The position numbers and the translations under genes were made by a program. From NCBI GenBank assembly GCA_028277115.1, contig JANQHG010000144.1:1-47785 (forward strand): a stretch of 47,785 nucleotides of DNA. The letters run 5' to 3'. This DNA is from Azospirillaceae bacterium. Its GTDB lineage: Bacteria; Pseudomonadota; Alphaproteobacteria; Azospirillales; Azospirillaceae. Below the pieces are notes generated by a model that was not told the origin of the DNA, ran no database searches, and saw only the letters and a list, made by a program, of their open reading frames with translations. Shown piece by piece: positions 7,169 to 15,630 of the stretch (within the stretch, counting starts at the first letter, position 1; every line of letters starts with the position of its first letter).

Positions 7169-9169
7169 TCAGGCGGCCGGCGCCTCGAACTCCAGGATCA
7201 CCTCGTCGACCGCGAGGCTGGCGCCCGGGGCGACCCGGACCTCCTTGATCTGGCCATCATGCTCGGCGCGCAGGATGTTTTCCATCTTCATCGCCTCGAC
7301 CACGCACAGCTCCTGGCCGGCCTTGACCTCCTGGCCGGCGACCACCGCAACCGACACCAAGAGGCCCGGCATCGGCGACATCAGATAGCGCGACAGATCG
7401 GCGACCTGGCGCACCGGCATCAGGTCGGCAAGCTCGGCCGCGCGCGGCGCCAACACCTCGACATCGAGCTCGGCGCCGCCGTGGAACAGGCGATAGCCGT
7501 CGGGCGGCGCCAGATCGACCTGGATCACCATCCGGACCGTGTCTACTTTGCCGACCCACAACGGGTCGCCGAGCTTCCAGGCGCTGGTCAGGGTGAACAG
7601 CTGGCCGCCGACCCGGACGTCGGTGCCCTCGGCGGTTTCGTGCACGAACACCGGCGTGTTGGTCCGCTCAAGGCGGACCAGCCAGTAATGCTGGGGCCGC
7701 GGCTCATAGCCGGGCATCTGGCCGCTGATCCGGCGATTGCGCTCGGCATAGCGGTTGTGGATCGTCGCGACCACCGCGAACATCCGGTCGCGCACCATGG
7801 GGTCGAGCGTCAGCCCGACCGTGCCGTCGGGGAACTCCTCGGCGATGAAGTTGGTCGAAAGATCGCCGGCGCGAAAGCGCGGCGTCTTCATCACCGCGGC
7901 CAGAAAGCCGATGTTGTGCCCAATCCCACGGATCTGGAAGGCGTCGAGCGCGTCGATCATATGGTCGATCGCGTCGGCCCGATCGATCCCGCGCGTGCAC
8001 AGCTTGGCGATCATCGGGTCGTAGAACATGCTGATCTCGCCGCCCTCGTAGATGCCGGTGTCTACGCGGACGAACTGGTCTTCGACCGGCGGGCGGTAGC
8101 GGGTGACCCGGCCGATCGACGGCAGGAAGTTGCGCTTGGGGTCTTCGGCATAGATGCGTGCCTCGAGCGCCCAGCCGCCGATCCGGACCTCGTCCTGGCC
8201 GAGCGGCAGCGCCTCCCCGGCCGCGACCCGGATCATCAGCTCGACCAGGTCGAGCCCGGTGATCAGCTCGGTCACCGGATGTTCGACCTGCAGCCGGGTG
8301 TTCATCTCCAAAAAGTAGAAGTTGCGTTCCTGGTCTACTATGAACTCGACCGTTCCGGCCGAGCGATAGCCGACCGCCTTGGTCAACGCGACCGCCTGTT
8401 CGCCCATCTCGCGCCGGACCCGGCCGGTCAGGAACGGGCTCGGTGCCTCCTCGATCACCTTTTGGTGACGGCGTTGGATCGAACATTCGCGCTCGCCGAG
8501 GTAGATCGTGTTGCCGAACTGGTCGGCGAGCACCTGGATTTCGATGTGGCGCGGCTGGACGATGTATTTTTCGATGAAGATGCGCTCGTCGCCGAAACTG
8601 GCGCGCGCCTCGTTGCGGGCCGAGCGGAAGCCGTCCTTCAGTTCGTCGGCGGCATAGGCGACCCGCATGCCCTTGCCGCCGCCGCCGGCCGACGCCTTGA
8701 TCATCACCGGGTAGCCGATCTCGGCCGCGATCTCGGCGGCTTCGGTCTCGTCGGCGATCTCGCCGAGATAGCCGGGCACGGTGCTGACCCCGGCCTCGCG
8801 CGCGAGCCGCTTCGATTCGATCTTGTCGCCCATCGCGGCGATCGCGCGGACATTGGGGCCGATGAAGGTGATCCCGGCGGCTTCCAGGGCCTCGCAGAAG
8901 GCCGGACGCTCGGACAGAAAGCCGTAGCCGGGGTGGACCGCCTCGGCGCCGGTTTTTTGCGCGGCCTCGATGATCTTGTCGATCACGAGATAGCTGGCGG
9001 ACGACGGCGGCGGCCCGATCGGCACCGCCTCGTCGGCGATCCCGACGTGGAGCGCGGTCGCGTCGGCCTCGGAGTAGACCGCGACCGACCGGATGTCCAT
9101 CCGCCGGGCGGTCCGAATGATCCGGCAGGCGATCTCGCCCCGGTTGGCGATCAGGATTTTGGAAAACAT
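7169..9169 (-). CDS. pccA: Propionyl/acyl-CoA carboxylase alpha subunit (biotin carboxylase + biotin carrier)
   Basis: This subunit carboxylates biotin with ATP and bicarbonate, for transfer to propionyl-CoA or a related acyl-CoA by a separate beta subunit. The 666 residues follow the PccA order. The biotin carboxylase starts FSKILIANRGEIACRI, with the glycine-rich ATP loop KASAGGGGKGM and the active-site motif EMNTRLQVEHPVTE. A middle bridging domain follows, then a C-terminal biotinyl domain with the biotin lysine in VVEAMKMEN. pccB is not adjacent in this window. A promoter-like TTGACA-17-TGCAAT sits upstream. Confidence 0.93.
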   Translation of the reverse strand: MFSKILIANRGEIACRIIRTARRMDIRSVAVYSEADATALHVGIADEAVPIGPPPSSASYLVIDKIIEAAQKTGAEAVHPGYGFLSERPAFCEALEAAGITFIGPNVRAIAAMGDKIESKRLAREAGVSTVPGYLGEIADETEAAEIAAEIGYPVMIKASAGGGGKGMRVAYAADELKDGFRSARNEARASFGDERIFIEKYIVQPRHIEIQVLADQFGNTIYLGERECSIQRRHQKVIEEAPSPFLTGRVRREMGEQAVALTKAVGYRSAGTVEFIVDQERNFYFLEMNTRLQVEHPVTELITGLDLVELMIRVAAGEALPLGQDEVRIGGWALEARIYAEDPKRNFLPSIGRVTRYRPPVEDQFVRVDTGIYEGGEISMFYDPMIAKLCTRGIDRADAIDHMIDALDAFQIRGIGHNIGFLAAVMKTPRFRAGDLSTNFIAEEFPDGTVGLTLDPMVRDRMFAVVATIHNRYAERNRRISGQMPGYEPRPQHYWLVRLERTNTPVFVHETAEGTDVRVGGQLFTLTSAWKLGDPLWVGKVDTVRMVIQVDLAPPDGYRLFHGGAELDVEVLAPRAAELADLMPVRQVADLSRYLMSPMPGLLVSVAVVAGQEVKAGQELCVVEAMKMENILRAEHDGQIKEVRVAPGASLAVDEVILEFEAPAA

Positions 9170-9259
9170 CGGTCAGGCGCCATCGGCCAAGGGACTGAAG
9201 ACCGCCGGGAGTGACGCAAGCGGCGGCGTGCCGTCGGCGCCCGGCCGGCCACCGACTAT

Positions 9260-9288
9260 ATTGCACTGCACATACGGGTTTGTGTCAA
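9260..9288 (-). promoter_or_regulatory. Candidate sigma-70 promoter for pccA-acyP
   Basis: On the minus strand TTGACA (9288-9283) and TGCAAT (9265-9260) are separated by 17 bases, a good -35/-10 match. A TGCACTGCA palindrome lies at the -10 box and could be an operator. The -35 box overlaps the stop codon of the upstream sulfotransferase gene, so the pccA promoter is nested in its 3' end. Confidence 0.5.
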
Positions 9289-10796
9289 CCGCGCGACGTC
9301 GGGGCCGCGCCTCCGGGCTCGGCCTCATCGGCGTCGGCACCGAACAACTCATCCATCAAGCAAAGCTCGTCGGCATAGAGCCGACGCAGGCGGTCGATCG
9401 TGGCCGGCCACGGCTCGGGCACCGGCGCGGCGCGGTCGGCGTGCGCCGGTCCGCCCGCCGGTACCGGCGGCGCCACCGCGAGGAACCGGGTCAGCTGCGC
9501 GAAAAAGGCCTCGGGATCCTTGACCAGCCGGGCGTACGGCAGGATCGCCAACCGGTCCGCAGGCAGGACCGCCCGCCATTGGGTCAGGTGGCGGCGATAG
9601 AGGCTCTGGTACACGATCGCCGACGGCGCCGCGCCGTCGAGCGACACCCGCGCCGCGGCGACCGCCGCCGCGCCTTCGGCGACCCGGGCGTCGAGCGCCG
9701 CCGGGTCGACGACGCCCGCGTGGCGGAACGCCGAAAGCGTGCGCGCCACCGGGTCGCGCAGGCACACGAACGCCCGGACCCGCGGCAGGCTGGTCGCGAT
9801 CTCCTCGGGCGCGGTCGGGAACCACAGGTAACTGGGCGAGAGTTCGCCGCACGGCTGGTCGGGCCGGGCGGCCGCGAACAGCCCGCGGTACCAGGCCTTT
9901 TTGGCTGCCAACACCTCGGCGCGGCCGCGGCAGCCGAACCGGAGATAACTGAAGTAGTGCACCTCCGTCGGCTCCGGCACGAACAGCGCCGGATGGCCGC
10001 GCAGCACCCGACAGATCGACGTGGTGCCGGCCCGCGGCGCGCCGAGACCGAGAAAATCGGGCCACCGCCCCGCGGCCGCGGCCGCCGCCGGGACCGGCGT
10101 CACCGGCACCGCCCGCGCCCCGGCCGCGGCGGCGAGCCGGTCCGCGACCTCGTCGAAGTCGTAGCCGAACCGCGCGATGTCACGGGCATAAAGCTCGGCG
10201 ATCCGCGCGCGGCATTCGGGATCGATCAACGCCCGCACCTGGCCGCGATAGTCGACCGGCGCGCGGTTGGCGCGCGGCAGCGGTGCCGGGGCAAAGCCGA
10301 TCCGGTCACAGACGTGGCGGAAGTCCTGGTCGAGCCGTTCGTATCGGCCGACGAAATCGACCAACAGCCGGTCGTGATCGTCGACCAGGAAGCGGGTCTG
10401 CGGTACCACGTGGCGGTGGCGGTCGTCAAAAATGAGGTAATCGTCATCGGCCGGGGTCGGGAACTCGTCGAACAGGAAGGTGCGGAAATCCATCCTGCGG
10501 TGATAATCGCGGAAGAAAAACTCCGACAACAGCCGTGTCCACGGGTCGCGTACGAACGAGAATTTGAAATAGCACCGAAAGGTCTCCGGATCGACATGGC
10601 CGCACCGGATGTACTCGGCTGCGGTCAGGTGGGCCAACCTCGGCGGTCCGTCGTTCGGCCGCGGGTTCGGACGCAACAACAGCGCACCGCGCTCGGCCCA
10701 GGTGAGGCCGCGCCGCTCGAGGAACAGGTCCTGGATGCTTCGGCCGCCGGTCTTCGGGATGTGGACGAACAGGCAGCGGTGGCGATGGCACAGCAT
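9285..10796 (-). CDS. Tandem (two-domain) sulfotransferase
   Basis: A 503-residue protein containing two complete PAPS-dependent sulfotransferase domains. The first (about 1-215) has the 5'-phosphosulfate loop HIPKTGGRS (12-20) and the 3'-phosphate motif FVRDPWTRLLSEF (81-93), as in the carbohydrate Sulfotransfer_2 family. After an Ala/Pro-rich linker (about 216-246), the second has GAPRAGTTS (252-260) and a later CLRDPVARTLSAF, as in the Sulfotransfer_1/3 family. Each domain keeps its own P-loop, so both could be active. The likely substrate is a cell-surface glycan or lipid, but no polysaccharide genes lie nearby. ATG at 10796 is accepted. No signal peptide is evident. Confidence 0.85.
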   Translation of the reverse strand: MLCHRHRCLFVHIPKTGGRSIQDLFLERRGLTWAERGALLLRPNPRPNDGPPRLAHLTAAEYIRCGHVDPETFRCYFKFSFVRDPWTRLLSEFFFRDYHRRMDFRTFLFDEFPTPADDDYLIFDDRHRHVVPQTRFLVDDHDRLLVDFVGRYERLDQDFRHVCDRIGFAPAPLPRANRAPVDYRGQVRALIDPECRARIAELYARDIARFGYDFDEVADRLAAAAGARAVPVTPVPAAAAAAGRWPDFLGLGAPRAGTTSICRVLRGHPALFVPEPTEVHYFSYLRFGCRGRAEVLAAKKAWYRGLFAAARPDQPCGELSPSYLWFPTAPEEIATSLPRVRAFVCLRDPVARTLSAFRHAGVVDPAALDARVAEGAAAVAAARVSLDGAAPSAIVYQSLYRRHLTQWRAVLPADRLAILPYARLVKDPEAFFAQLTRFLAVAPPVPAGGPAHADRAAPVPEPWPATIDRLRRLYADELCLMDELFGADADEAEPGGAAPTSRG

Positions 10797-10932
10797 GGAC
10801 CCGACGCTACGCCGACGGCCCCCGCCTGGGAAGGGGCGACCAGTGAGGGCTCTCGACGGTCTCGCGACGGCGGACGTCGGGTTAGATGAAATCCGGTTGA
10901 ACCGTTCCGTTTGGTCGGAGCAACGCCGGTCG

Positions 10933-11089
10933 GTCGGGGCCGCAAAGCTGAACCGCCGATGTTAGGGCGATCGGCCCCCACCGGCGATGCAAACAGGCAG
11001 ACCGTGCCGGCCGATCGCCCCAACCTACATGATCGGTGAATAGCTTCCTCAGGCGTGGATAACCGGAACCAAACAATCGGATTTGGTAT
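10933..11089 (+). repeat. Family B palindromic repeat, copy 2
   Basis: Nearly identical to 6677-6833. The inverted-repeat arms are 10961-10976 (one mismatch: GTTAGGG for GTTGGGG) and 11009-11024. The right flank GATAACCGGAACCAAACAAT is fully conserved. It lies between the divergent sulfotransferase and GH44 genes, so unlike copy 1 it is not at a gene end. Confidence 0.85.
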
Positions 11090-11393
11090 TAGCCGAGCTG
11101 GGCCGGGGCGTTCCAGGGGTCGAATTGGTCGAGCGTCCCGGTCAGCGGATTGAAGCGGTGTAGGGCCGCGCGCCGCCCGATCGACCTTTTGCGCGCCCGT
11201 TCGCGGTGCGGTAGGGTTCGGTGGTCACCGGTCCGGCGCTCGCCGGCCGTTTTCAAGGGCGGTCCTGACGGGCCGATCGCTCGACCCTCTCGACGACGCA
11301 CCGCTCGACTTGGCCGGTCTCGGCGCGCGCCGCTTTGCGCGGCACCGGTGCCGGCCGTCACCCGATCACGGCCGGGTTGGCCGGGAGGCTGTC
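11090..11393. other. Intergenic region upstream of GH44; possible gene remnant
   Basis: No intact gene is supported. On the minus strand from about 11160 to 11092 a frame reads LHRFNPLTGTLDQFDPWN then a stop, which looks more like a real protein end than a random frame. The sequence upstream of it on that strand is low-complexity Arg/Gly, so it may be the relic of a lost gene. The GH44 promoter should lie here; no clear -35/-10 pair was seen. Confidence 0.35.
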
Positions 11394-13031
11394 ATGCTCA
11401 CTCGCCGCGACGCGCTCAAAGGCTCGGTCGCCACGGTTGCCCTGGCCGGGGGCTTGGCCGGCGCCGGCTGCGACGACGTCGACACCACGCCGCAAATCCT
11501 GGTCGATCTCGACGCTCCGCGCGCGCCGATCAGCGACAAGGTTTACGGGTCGAACGAGATCGGCACGCTGGACGGCGGGCCGCAGTCGGGCCAGCTCGAC
11601 CGGCTCGCCGGGGTCACCGCGCGCCGGCTCGGCGGCAATCTGATGACCACCTACAACTGGACCAACAATTTCGCCAATGCCGGCGAGGACTGGGAGCACA
11701 CCAGCGGCCTGATCCTGCCAGACCTGCTCGGCATTCCCAAGGCCGAGCGCGGCGAACCGGCGCGGGTGATCACCTGGTTCCACGAGACATCGCGCGAATT
11801 CGGTGCCGAGTCGCTGGTCACCCTGCCCTTGGCGGGCTTCGTCGCCGCCGACGGCGACGGGCCGGTGCGCGCGTCGGAGCGGGCGCCGTCGCCGCGCTGG
11901 ACCCCGGTGGTCTGGGCACCGCCCGGCCGCGGCGCCGGGCGCCCCGGCGCGGCCGAGATCGGCCGGCTGGTGCGGCTTTTGGTCGACCGCTTCGGCGGTG
12001 CGCGTGCGCCCGACGGCATCCGGGCCTATGCGCTCGACAATGAACCCTCCTTGTGGCCGGAAACCCATCCGCGCATCCACACGACCAAGCCGACCTGCCG
12101 GACCGTGATCGAGCGCGCGCTCACCGCGGCGGCGATCGTCAAACAACTCGATCCCGACGCCGAGGTGACCGGGCCGGTCAGCTTCGGCATCACTGCAATG
12201 GACAATTTCCACGACGCGCCGGACTGGCCGTCCTACATGAGCTACGGCAGCTTTCTTGCGGCCTATCTCGATGCGTTCCGCCGGGAGTCGGAGCGGGCCG
12301 GACGGCGGCTGCTGGATGTGCTTGATGTCCACTGGTATCCGGAGTCCGACCTGGGTCGGCTGCTCGGAACCGAGGACCCGGCGTTGGCGCCGGCGGTGTT
12401 GGCGGCACCGCGCTCCTTGTGGGACCCGTGGTTCCAGGAAGCGAGCTGGGTCGGGCGCAAGTATTTCGGCACGCCCGACGGCAACCGGATCGGGGTGCCG
12501 CTGGTGCCGCATCTGGCCGCGATCATCGAACGACACTTTCCGGGCACCCAAATCGCGATCACCGAATACAACTTCGGTGGCGCCGGCGCGATCGCAAGCG
12601 GGCTTGCACTGGCCGACGCGCTGGGCGCGTTCGGGCGGAGCGGGGTCGATCGGGCGTATCATTGGGGCGCGCTCGACGACATGCTCGCGGCGGCGTTCGC
12701 GCTCTATCGCAACTATGACGATCTGGGATCGACGTTCGGGTCGGTCACGGTGCCGGCGACCAGCTCGCTGCCGGACCAGGTGACCGCGCACGCCGCCCTG
12801 TCGGACGACGCCGCGCCACGGCTTCACGTGATCGCGATCAACAAGAGCGCCGCGGTGCAGGAGTTGCGCCTTGCGATCAACGGTGAGGCGCCGTGGCGGA
12901 CCCGGGCCGAGTACGGCTTCGATGCGCAGGTGCCGTTGATGCTTGAGGTGGCGGCGCCGCGGCCGGTCGACCCGGCGCGCGAGACCGTTCGCCTGCCGCC
13001 GCAGTCGGCGCGCCATCTGGTGTTGAGCTGA
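11394..13031 (+). CDS. Glycoside hydrolase family 44 (endoglucanase/xyloglucanase-like), Tat-lipoprotein
   Basis: ATG at 11394, five bases after GGGAGG, gives 545 residues. The N-terminus has a Tat-like twin-arginine motif (TRRDALKG, Arg4-Arg5), a hydrophobic stretch and a lipobox LAGAGC with Cys26, suggesting export folded and lipid anchoring. The catalytic core has GH44 features: YALDNEPSLWPETHPRIH with Glu217 as the likely acid/base, VLDVHWYPES, and AITEYNF with Glu391 as the likely nucleophile. Known GH44 enzymes cut beta-1,4-glucans and xyloglucan. No carbohydrate-binding or dockerin module is present, and the C-terminus is the usual beta-sandwich. It converges on the Crp-like gene. Confidence 0.87.
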   Translation: MLTRRDALKGSVATVALAGGLAGAGCDDVDTTPQILVDLDAPRAPISDKVYGSNEIGTLDGGPQSGQLDRLAGVTARRLGGNLMTTYNWTNNFANAGEDWEHTSGLILPDLLGIPKAERGEPARVITWFHETSREFGAESLVTLPLAGFVAADGDGPVRASERAPSPRWTPVVWAPPGRGAGRPGAAEIGRLVRLLVDRFGGARAPDGIRAYALDNEPSLWPETHPRIHTTKPTCRTVIERALTAAAIVKQLDPDAEVTGPVSFGITAMDNFHDAPDWPSYMSYGSFLAAYLDAFRRESERAGRRLLDVLDVHWYPESDLGRLLGTEDPALAPAVLAAPRSLWDPWFQEASWVGRKYFGTPDGNRIGVPLVPHLAAIIERHFPGTQIAITEYNFGGAGAIASGLALADALGAFGRSGVDRAYHWGALDDMLAAAFALYRNYDDLGSTFGSVTVPATSSLPDQVTAHAALSDDAAPRLHVIAINKSAAVQELRLAINGEAPWRTRAEYGFDAQVPLMLEVAAPRPVDPARETVRLPPQSARHLVLS

Positions 13032-13063
13032 GCGGCGACGCCGCCAAACCTTCGCCGCCCGCG

Positions 13064-13762
13064 TCACACCTCCCGATACGCCGCGACCAACTCGGCCAAC
13101 TTGGGCACGTCCTTGACGTAGAGCGTGCCCGGCGCTTTGCGCAACAGCCCCTGCCGGGTCAGATCGCCGAACACCCGGGCGACCGTTTCCCGGGTCGTGC
13201 TGACCCGGCTTGCGATGTCGGAATGGACCGGCGCCGGCGACAGCATCGCGGTCTGTTCGTTGACCATCGCCGTGCGCGCCAGGCGCAACAGCTCGGTCTG
13301 GACCCGATAGGGCGCGCCGTGGATGCTGAGCTCGACGATCCGTTCGTTCGACACCCGGATGATCCGCCCGAACTCGCCGAGCAGGGTCATGGTCACCGAC
13401 GGGTGCTGCTCGAGCGTGCTGGAAAAGACCTCGGGCGCCATCGACGCGATCAGGCTGTCGGTCGCCGCGACCACGCTCGCCGACCGCGGCAGTCCGTCGA
13501 TCGCGGCGATCGCCCCGAAGTATTGCCCGGTGGTCAGGTCGTCAAAGCAGATGTACCGGCCGGAGCGCGCGAAGATCACCACCTGGCACCGGCCGGATAC
13601 AATAAAGAACACCTCCCGGCCCGGACTTTGGTGGTCGATCACCTGTTCGTCCTCGCGGTAGGTGCGCCATCGGCAGCGCTGTTCGAGGTTGCGCAAGTCG
13701 TCCGGGTCGAGCCCGCGAAACAGGCTGACGCCACTCAGCGAATAGCGCGACGATCCCTGCAT
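13064..13762 (-). CDS. Crp/Fnr-family transcriptional regulator
   Basis: ATG at 13762, preceded by GGAGGTGG, gives 232 residues; a longer in-frame extension is low-complexity. Residues 1-120 form a cyclic-nucleotide-type beta roll and about 170-225 a winged helix-turn-helix with SDIASRVSTTRETVARVFGD as reader helix. Reader-helix residues RETVARVF resemble CRP. There is no N-terminal cysteine cluster, so it is not an oxygen-sensing Fnr. In the phosphate-binding cassette (GQYFGAIAAIDGLPRSASV) the Arg-Ser pair is kept but the Glu that contacts the cAMP ribose in CRP is Ala, so it may bind another ligand or none. A CRP-type palindrome lies at 14036-14051 in the same divergent region. Confidence 0.88.
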   Translation of the reverse strand: MQGSSRYSLSGVSLFRGLDPDDLRNLEQRCRWRTYREDEQVIDHQSPGREVFFIVSGRCQVVIFARSGRYICFDDLTTGQYFGAIAAIDGLPRSASVVAATDSLIASMAPEVFSSTLEQHPSVTMTLLGEFGRIIRVSNERIVELSIHGAPYRVQTELLRLARTAMVNEQTAMLSPAPVHSDIASRVSTTRETVARVFGDLTRQGLLRKAPGTLYVKDVPKLAELVAAYREV

Positions 13763-14035
13763 TGCGCACCACCTCCCGCCCCGCGCCCCCCGCCCCGGGC
13801 CGGCGCCCCCTTCATGACCCTTGACGATATCACAGCGTTGGTGTCGGCGGGACCCGCGGTGCAGCCAACCCCGCGGCGCACCCGCCGGGGCAGCACAAGA
13901 CCCGTGTCGGACCACCGGTTCGGCCGGCGCTGAAGGCGGAGGCGGCGCCGGCCCGGGCCGGTGCGGCGCCACCCGGGCGCCGGAGGAACCGGACCACACC
14001 GGGTCGAGACCGCCGAGACTCGAGCGCACCGATTT

Positions 14036-14051
14036 TGTGATCCAGGTCACG
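14036..14051. promoter_or_regulatory. CRP-type palindrome TGTGA-N6-TCACG
   Basis: TGTGATCCAGGTCACG matches the CRP consensus TGTGA-N6-TCACA at nine of ten half-site positions. It lies 92 bases before the repeat-rich exported gene (start 14144) and 273 bases upstream of the divergent Crp-like gene. The reader helix of that regulator resembles CRP, so it is the obvious candidate to bind here. Confidence 0.6.
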
Positions 14052-14143
14052 CGGCGCCCGCACGGCGCTCCCCATCTGCGGGTTGAGCGGTGCGAGACCG
14101 GCCCGCGCCGACCATCAACGCCCAACCGCGGAGGACACGGGGG

Positions 14144-14911
14144 ATGACCAACAGGATCATGCAGCGGATCGATCTGCGCGCGCTTTCGGCAATCGGACTC
14201 GCCGCCCTGGTGGTGTGGTGGGCATCCGTCTCGGCCGGGTTGGCGTTCGAGCGCACCCACGGGCCGACCGGGTCGGTCAGCCGACAGCTCGGCCGGCACG
14301 GCGGCACCAGCCTGTCCGGCAGCCGTCAGGTCGACGGCGCAGACGCGTCGTCTTCGGCCACCGTCACCGGACCCCTGGGCCGCTGGGCGAGCGGTGAGGC
14401 CAGCTCCACCCTCGGCCCCGGTCAGGCGAGCGGCAGCGCTTCGGTTTCGACCGGCGGCGGCCGTGGCGCCGCCGCGACCTTTCAGGGCGGCCGCACCGCG
14501 ACCGGCGCCCAAGGCAGCGCCACCGTGACCACCGAAAGCGGCCAAGGTGCCACCGCGACCGGCCGGCGGGTGCGCGACGGCGACGCCGTGACCGGCACCG
14601 GCGAGCTCACAACCACCGGTGGCCGACGCCTCACCGGCGTCCGCACCACCACCCAAACCGAGGGCGGGCAGACCAGCTCGGGCCGTTGGGAAACCGGCGG
14701 CGGCTACGGCGCAACCACCAGCTCCAGCATCAGCCGCACCGACGACGGCTATGACGGGTCGGCGGAGCTCGCCACCGACGCCGGCCGCACCGCCTCGGCC
14801 TCGGCGACCGGCAGCGGCACGGCCGGCGAGGTCACGGTGACCACCGACCAGGGCAGCCGGAGCCACAGCTACGACCGAGCGAGCCGCGCGCGCCGGTTCG
14901 GGCGGCAGTGA
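14144..14911 (+). CDS. Thr/Ser/Gly-repeat exported protein of unknown function
   Basis: ATG at 14144 with an upstream GAGG gives 255 residues. Residues about 13-32 are a signal peptide or anchor (LSAIGLAALVVWWASVSAGLA). The rest is a low-complexity chain of short beta-like repeats built from Gly, Thr, Ser and Ala, with recurring motifs such as GSATVTTESGQGATATGRR, GTAGEVTVTTDQGS and GRTASASATGSG. The periodic T-x-T/S-x pattern suggests a repetitive beta structure. There are no cysteines or catalytic motifs. Surface fibre, matrix or shield roles are guesses. The CRP-type site upstream suggests it belongs to the neighbouring regulator's regulon. Confidence 0.7.
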   Translation: MTNRIMQRIDLRALSAIGLAALVVWWASVSAGLAFERTHGPTGSVSRQLGRHGGTSLSGSRQVDGADASSSATVTGPLGRWASGEASSTLGPGQASGSASVSTGGGRGAAATFQGGRTATGAQGSATVTTESGQGATATGRRVRDGDAVTGTGELTTTGGRRLTGVRTTTQTEGGQTSSGRWETGGGYGATTSSSISRTDDGYDGSAELATDAGRTASASATGSGTAGEVTVTTDQGSRSHSYDRASRARRFGRQ

Positions 14912-14932
14912 TCGCCGCGGCGGCCGCGACCG

Positions 14933-14995
14933 GCTGTACCGGCCACAACCTGGTACAGCACGGCTCAAATCCTGATCTGGTCAGGATTTGAGCCG
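14933..14995. terminator. Two tandem hairpins after the repeat-rich gene
   Basis: The first hairpin pairs GCTGTACC (14933-14940) with GGTACAGC (14952-14959). The second is a perfect 15-base stem, CGGCTCAAATCCTGA (14961-14975) against 14981-14995, with a five-base TCTGG loop. Neither is followed by a T-tract, so this may be a factor-dependent terminator, an RNA-processing site or a protein-binding palindrome rather than a classic terminator. Confidence 0.5.
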
Positions 14996-15630
14996 AAAAG
15001 CTATACGCCAAGATGAAGAGTGCACTGCGGCGGGCCACTGACGGCATGACATTGTTTCCGCCGCGGCGTGCCAGATAAAGGATAAACCGTAACCATCCTC
15101 TCAATCCGGGGTGGGGCGACCATAGACCGGTGGGGACCTGACTGGGCCGTGCGGCGACGCCCGCACCCCCGCGCATGCCACGCATGCGGGTTTCGCCGAG
15201 CCCAGCGATCTTACGTCGCAATCCCGTGGCAGACTTTGATAATTTACACCTGTCACCAGAGACGGCCGCCACCATGCCAGGCACCGGGACGGCGTGTCCG
15301 GGCGGCTCTCGCCCAACCGCATCTTGCGGTTGTCCTTGCCGATCCCCCTAAATCGGTTTCGGCCCCCTCTCGCGATTGACGGCCGACATGTGCCAGTCCG
15401 ACCGACCGCCCGCCGACTCTGCTCAATGATACGAATCCTTAACGATTTCAGCCTTAGCAGACAATTGCTCAAGATCAGCCCAATGACGCCTGAAAATACA
15501 ACTGTCCGCACAGCAACCGAACCAGGCCCGATCGCCGGGCCGGCCGAAGTCCGGCCGCAGTCCGGCCGAAGTCTTGACCGCCTTCACGTCAGCAGGGTCG
15601 TCTTGGCCCCCTCACCCGGGAGACCGCGAC
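14996..15630. other. 635-base non-coding region before the chemoreceptor gene
   Basis: The composition is less GC-rich than the flanks. I found no frame with protein-like composition and no recognisable RNA gene. The region should hold the chemoreceptor promoter, but I could not place a convincing sigma-28 or sigma-70 site. A small RNA is possible but unsupported. Confidence 0.4.

Noticed and set aside
6668-9214. An 848-codon open frame on the plus strand
   Set aside because: It is antisense to pccA, which has complete catalytic motifs; the frame encodes repetitive Asp/His/Arg-rich sequence with no domain.
13763-14968. Upstream extension of the Crp-like gene to a 634-residue protein
   Set aside because: The extra 400 residues are Ala/Gly/Arg low-complexity and antisense to the repeat-rich exported gene. 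ATG at 13762 has a good ribosome site and starts in the family's normal place.
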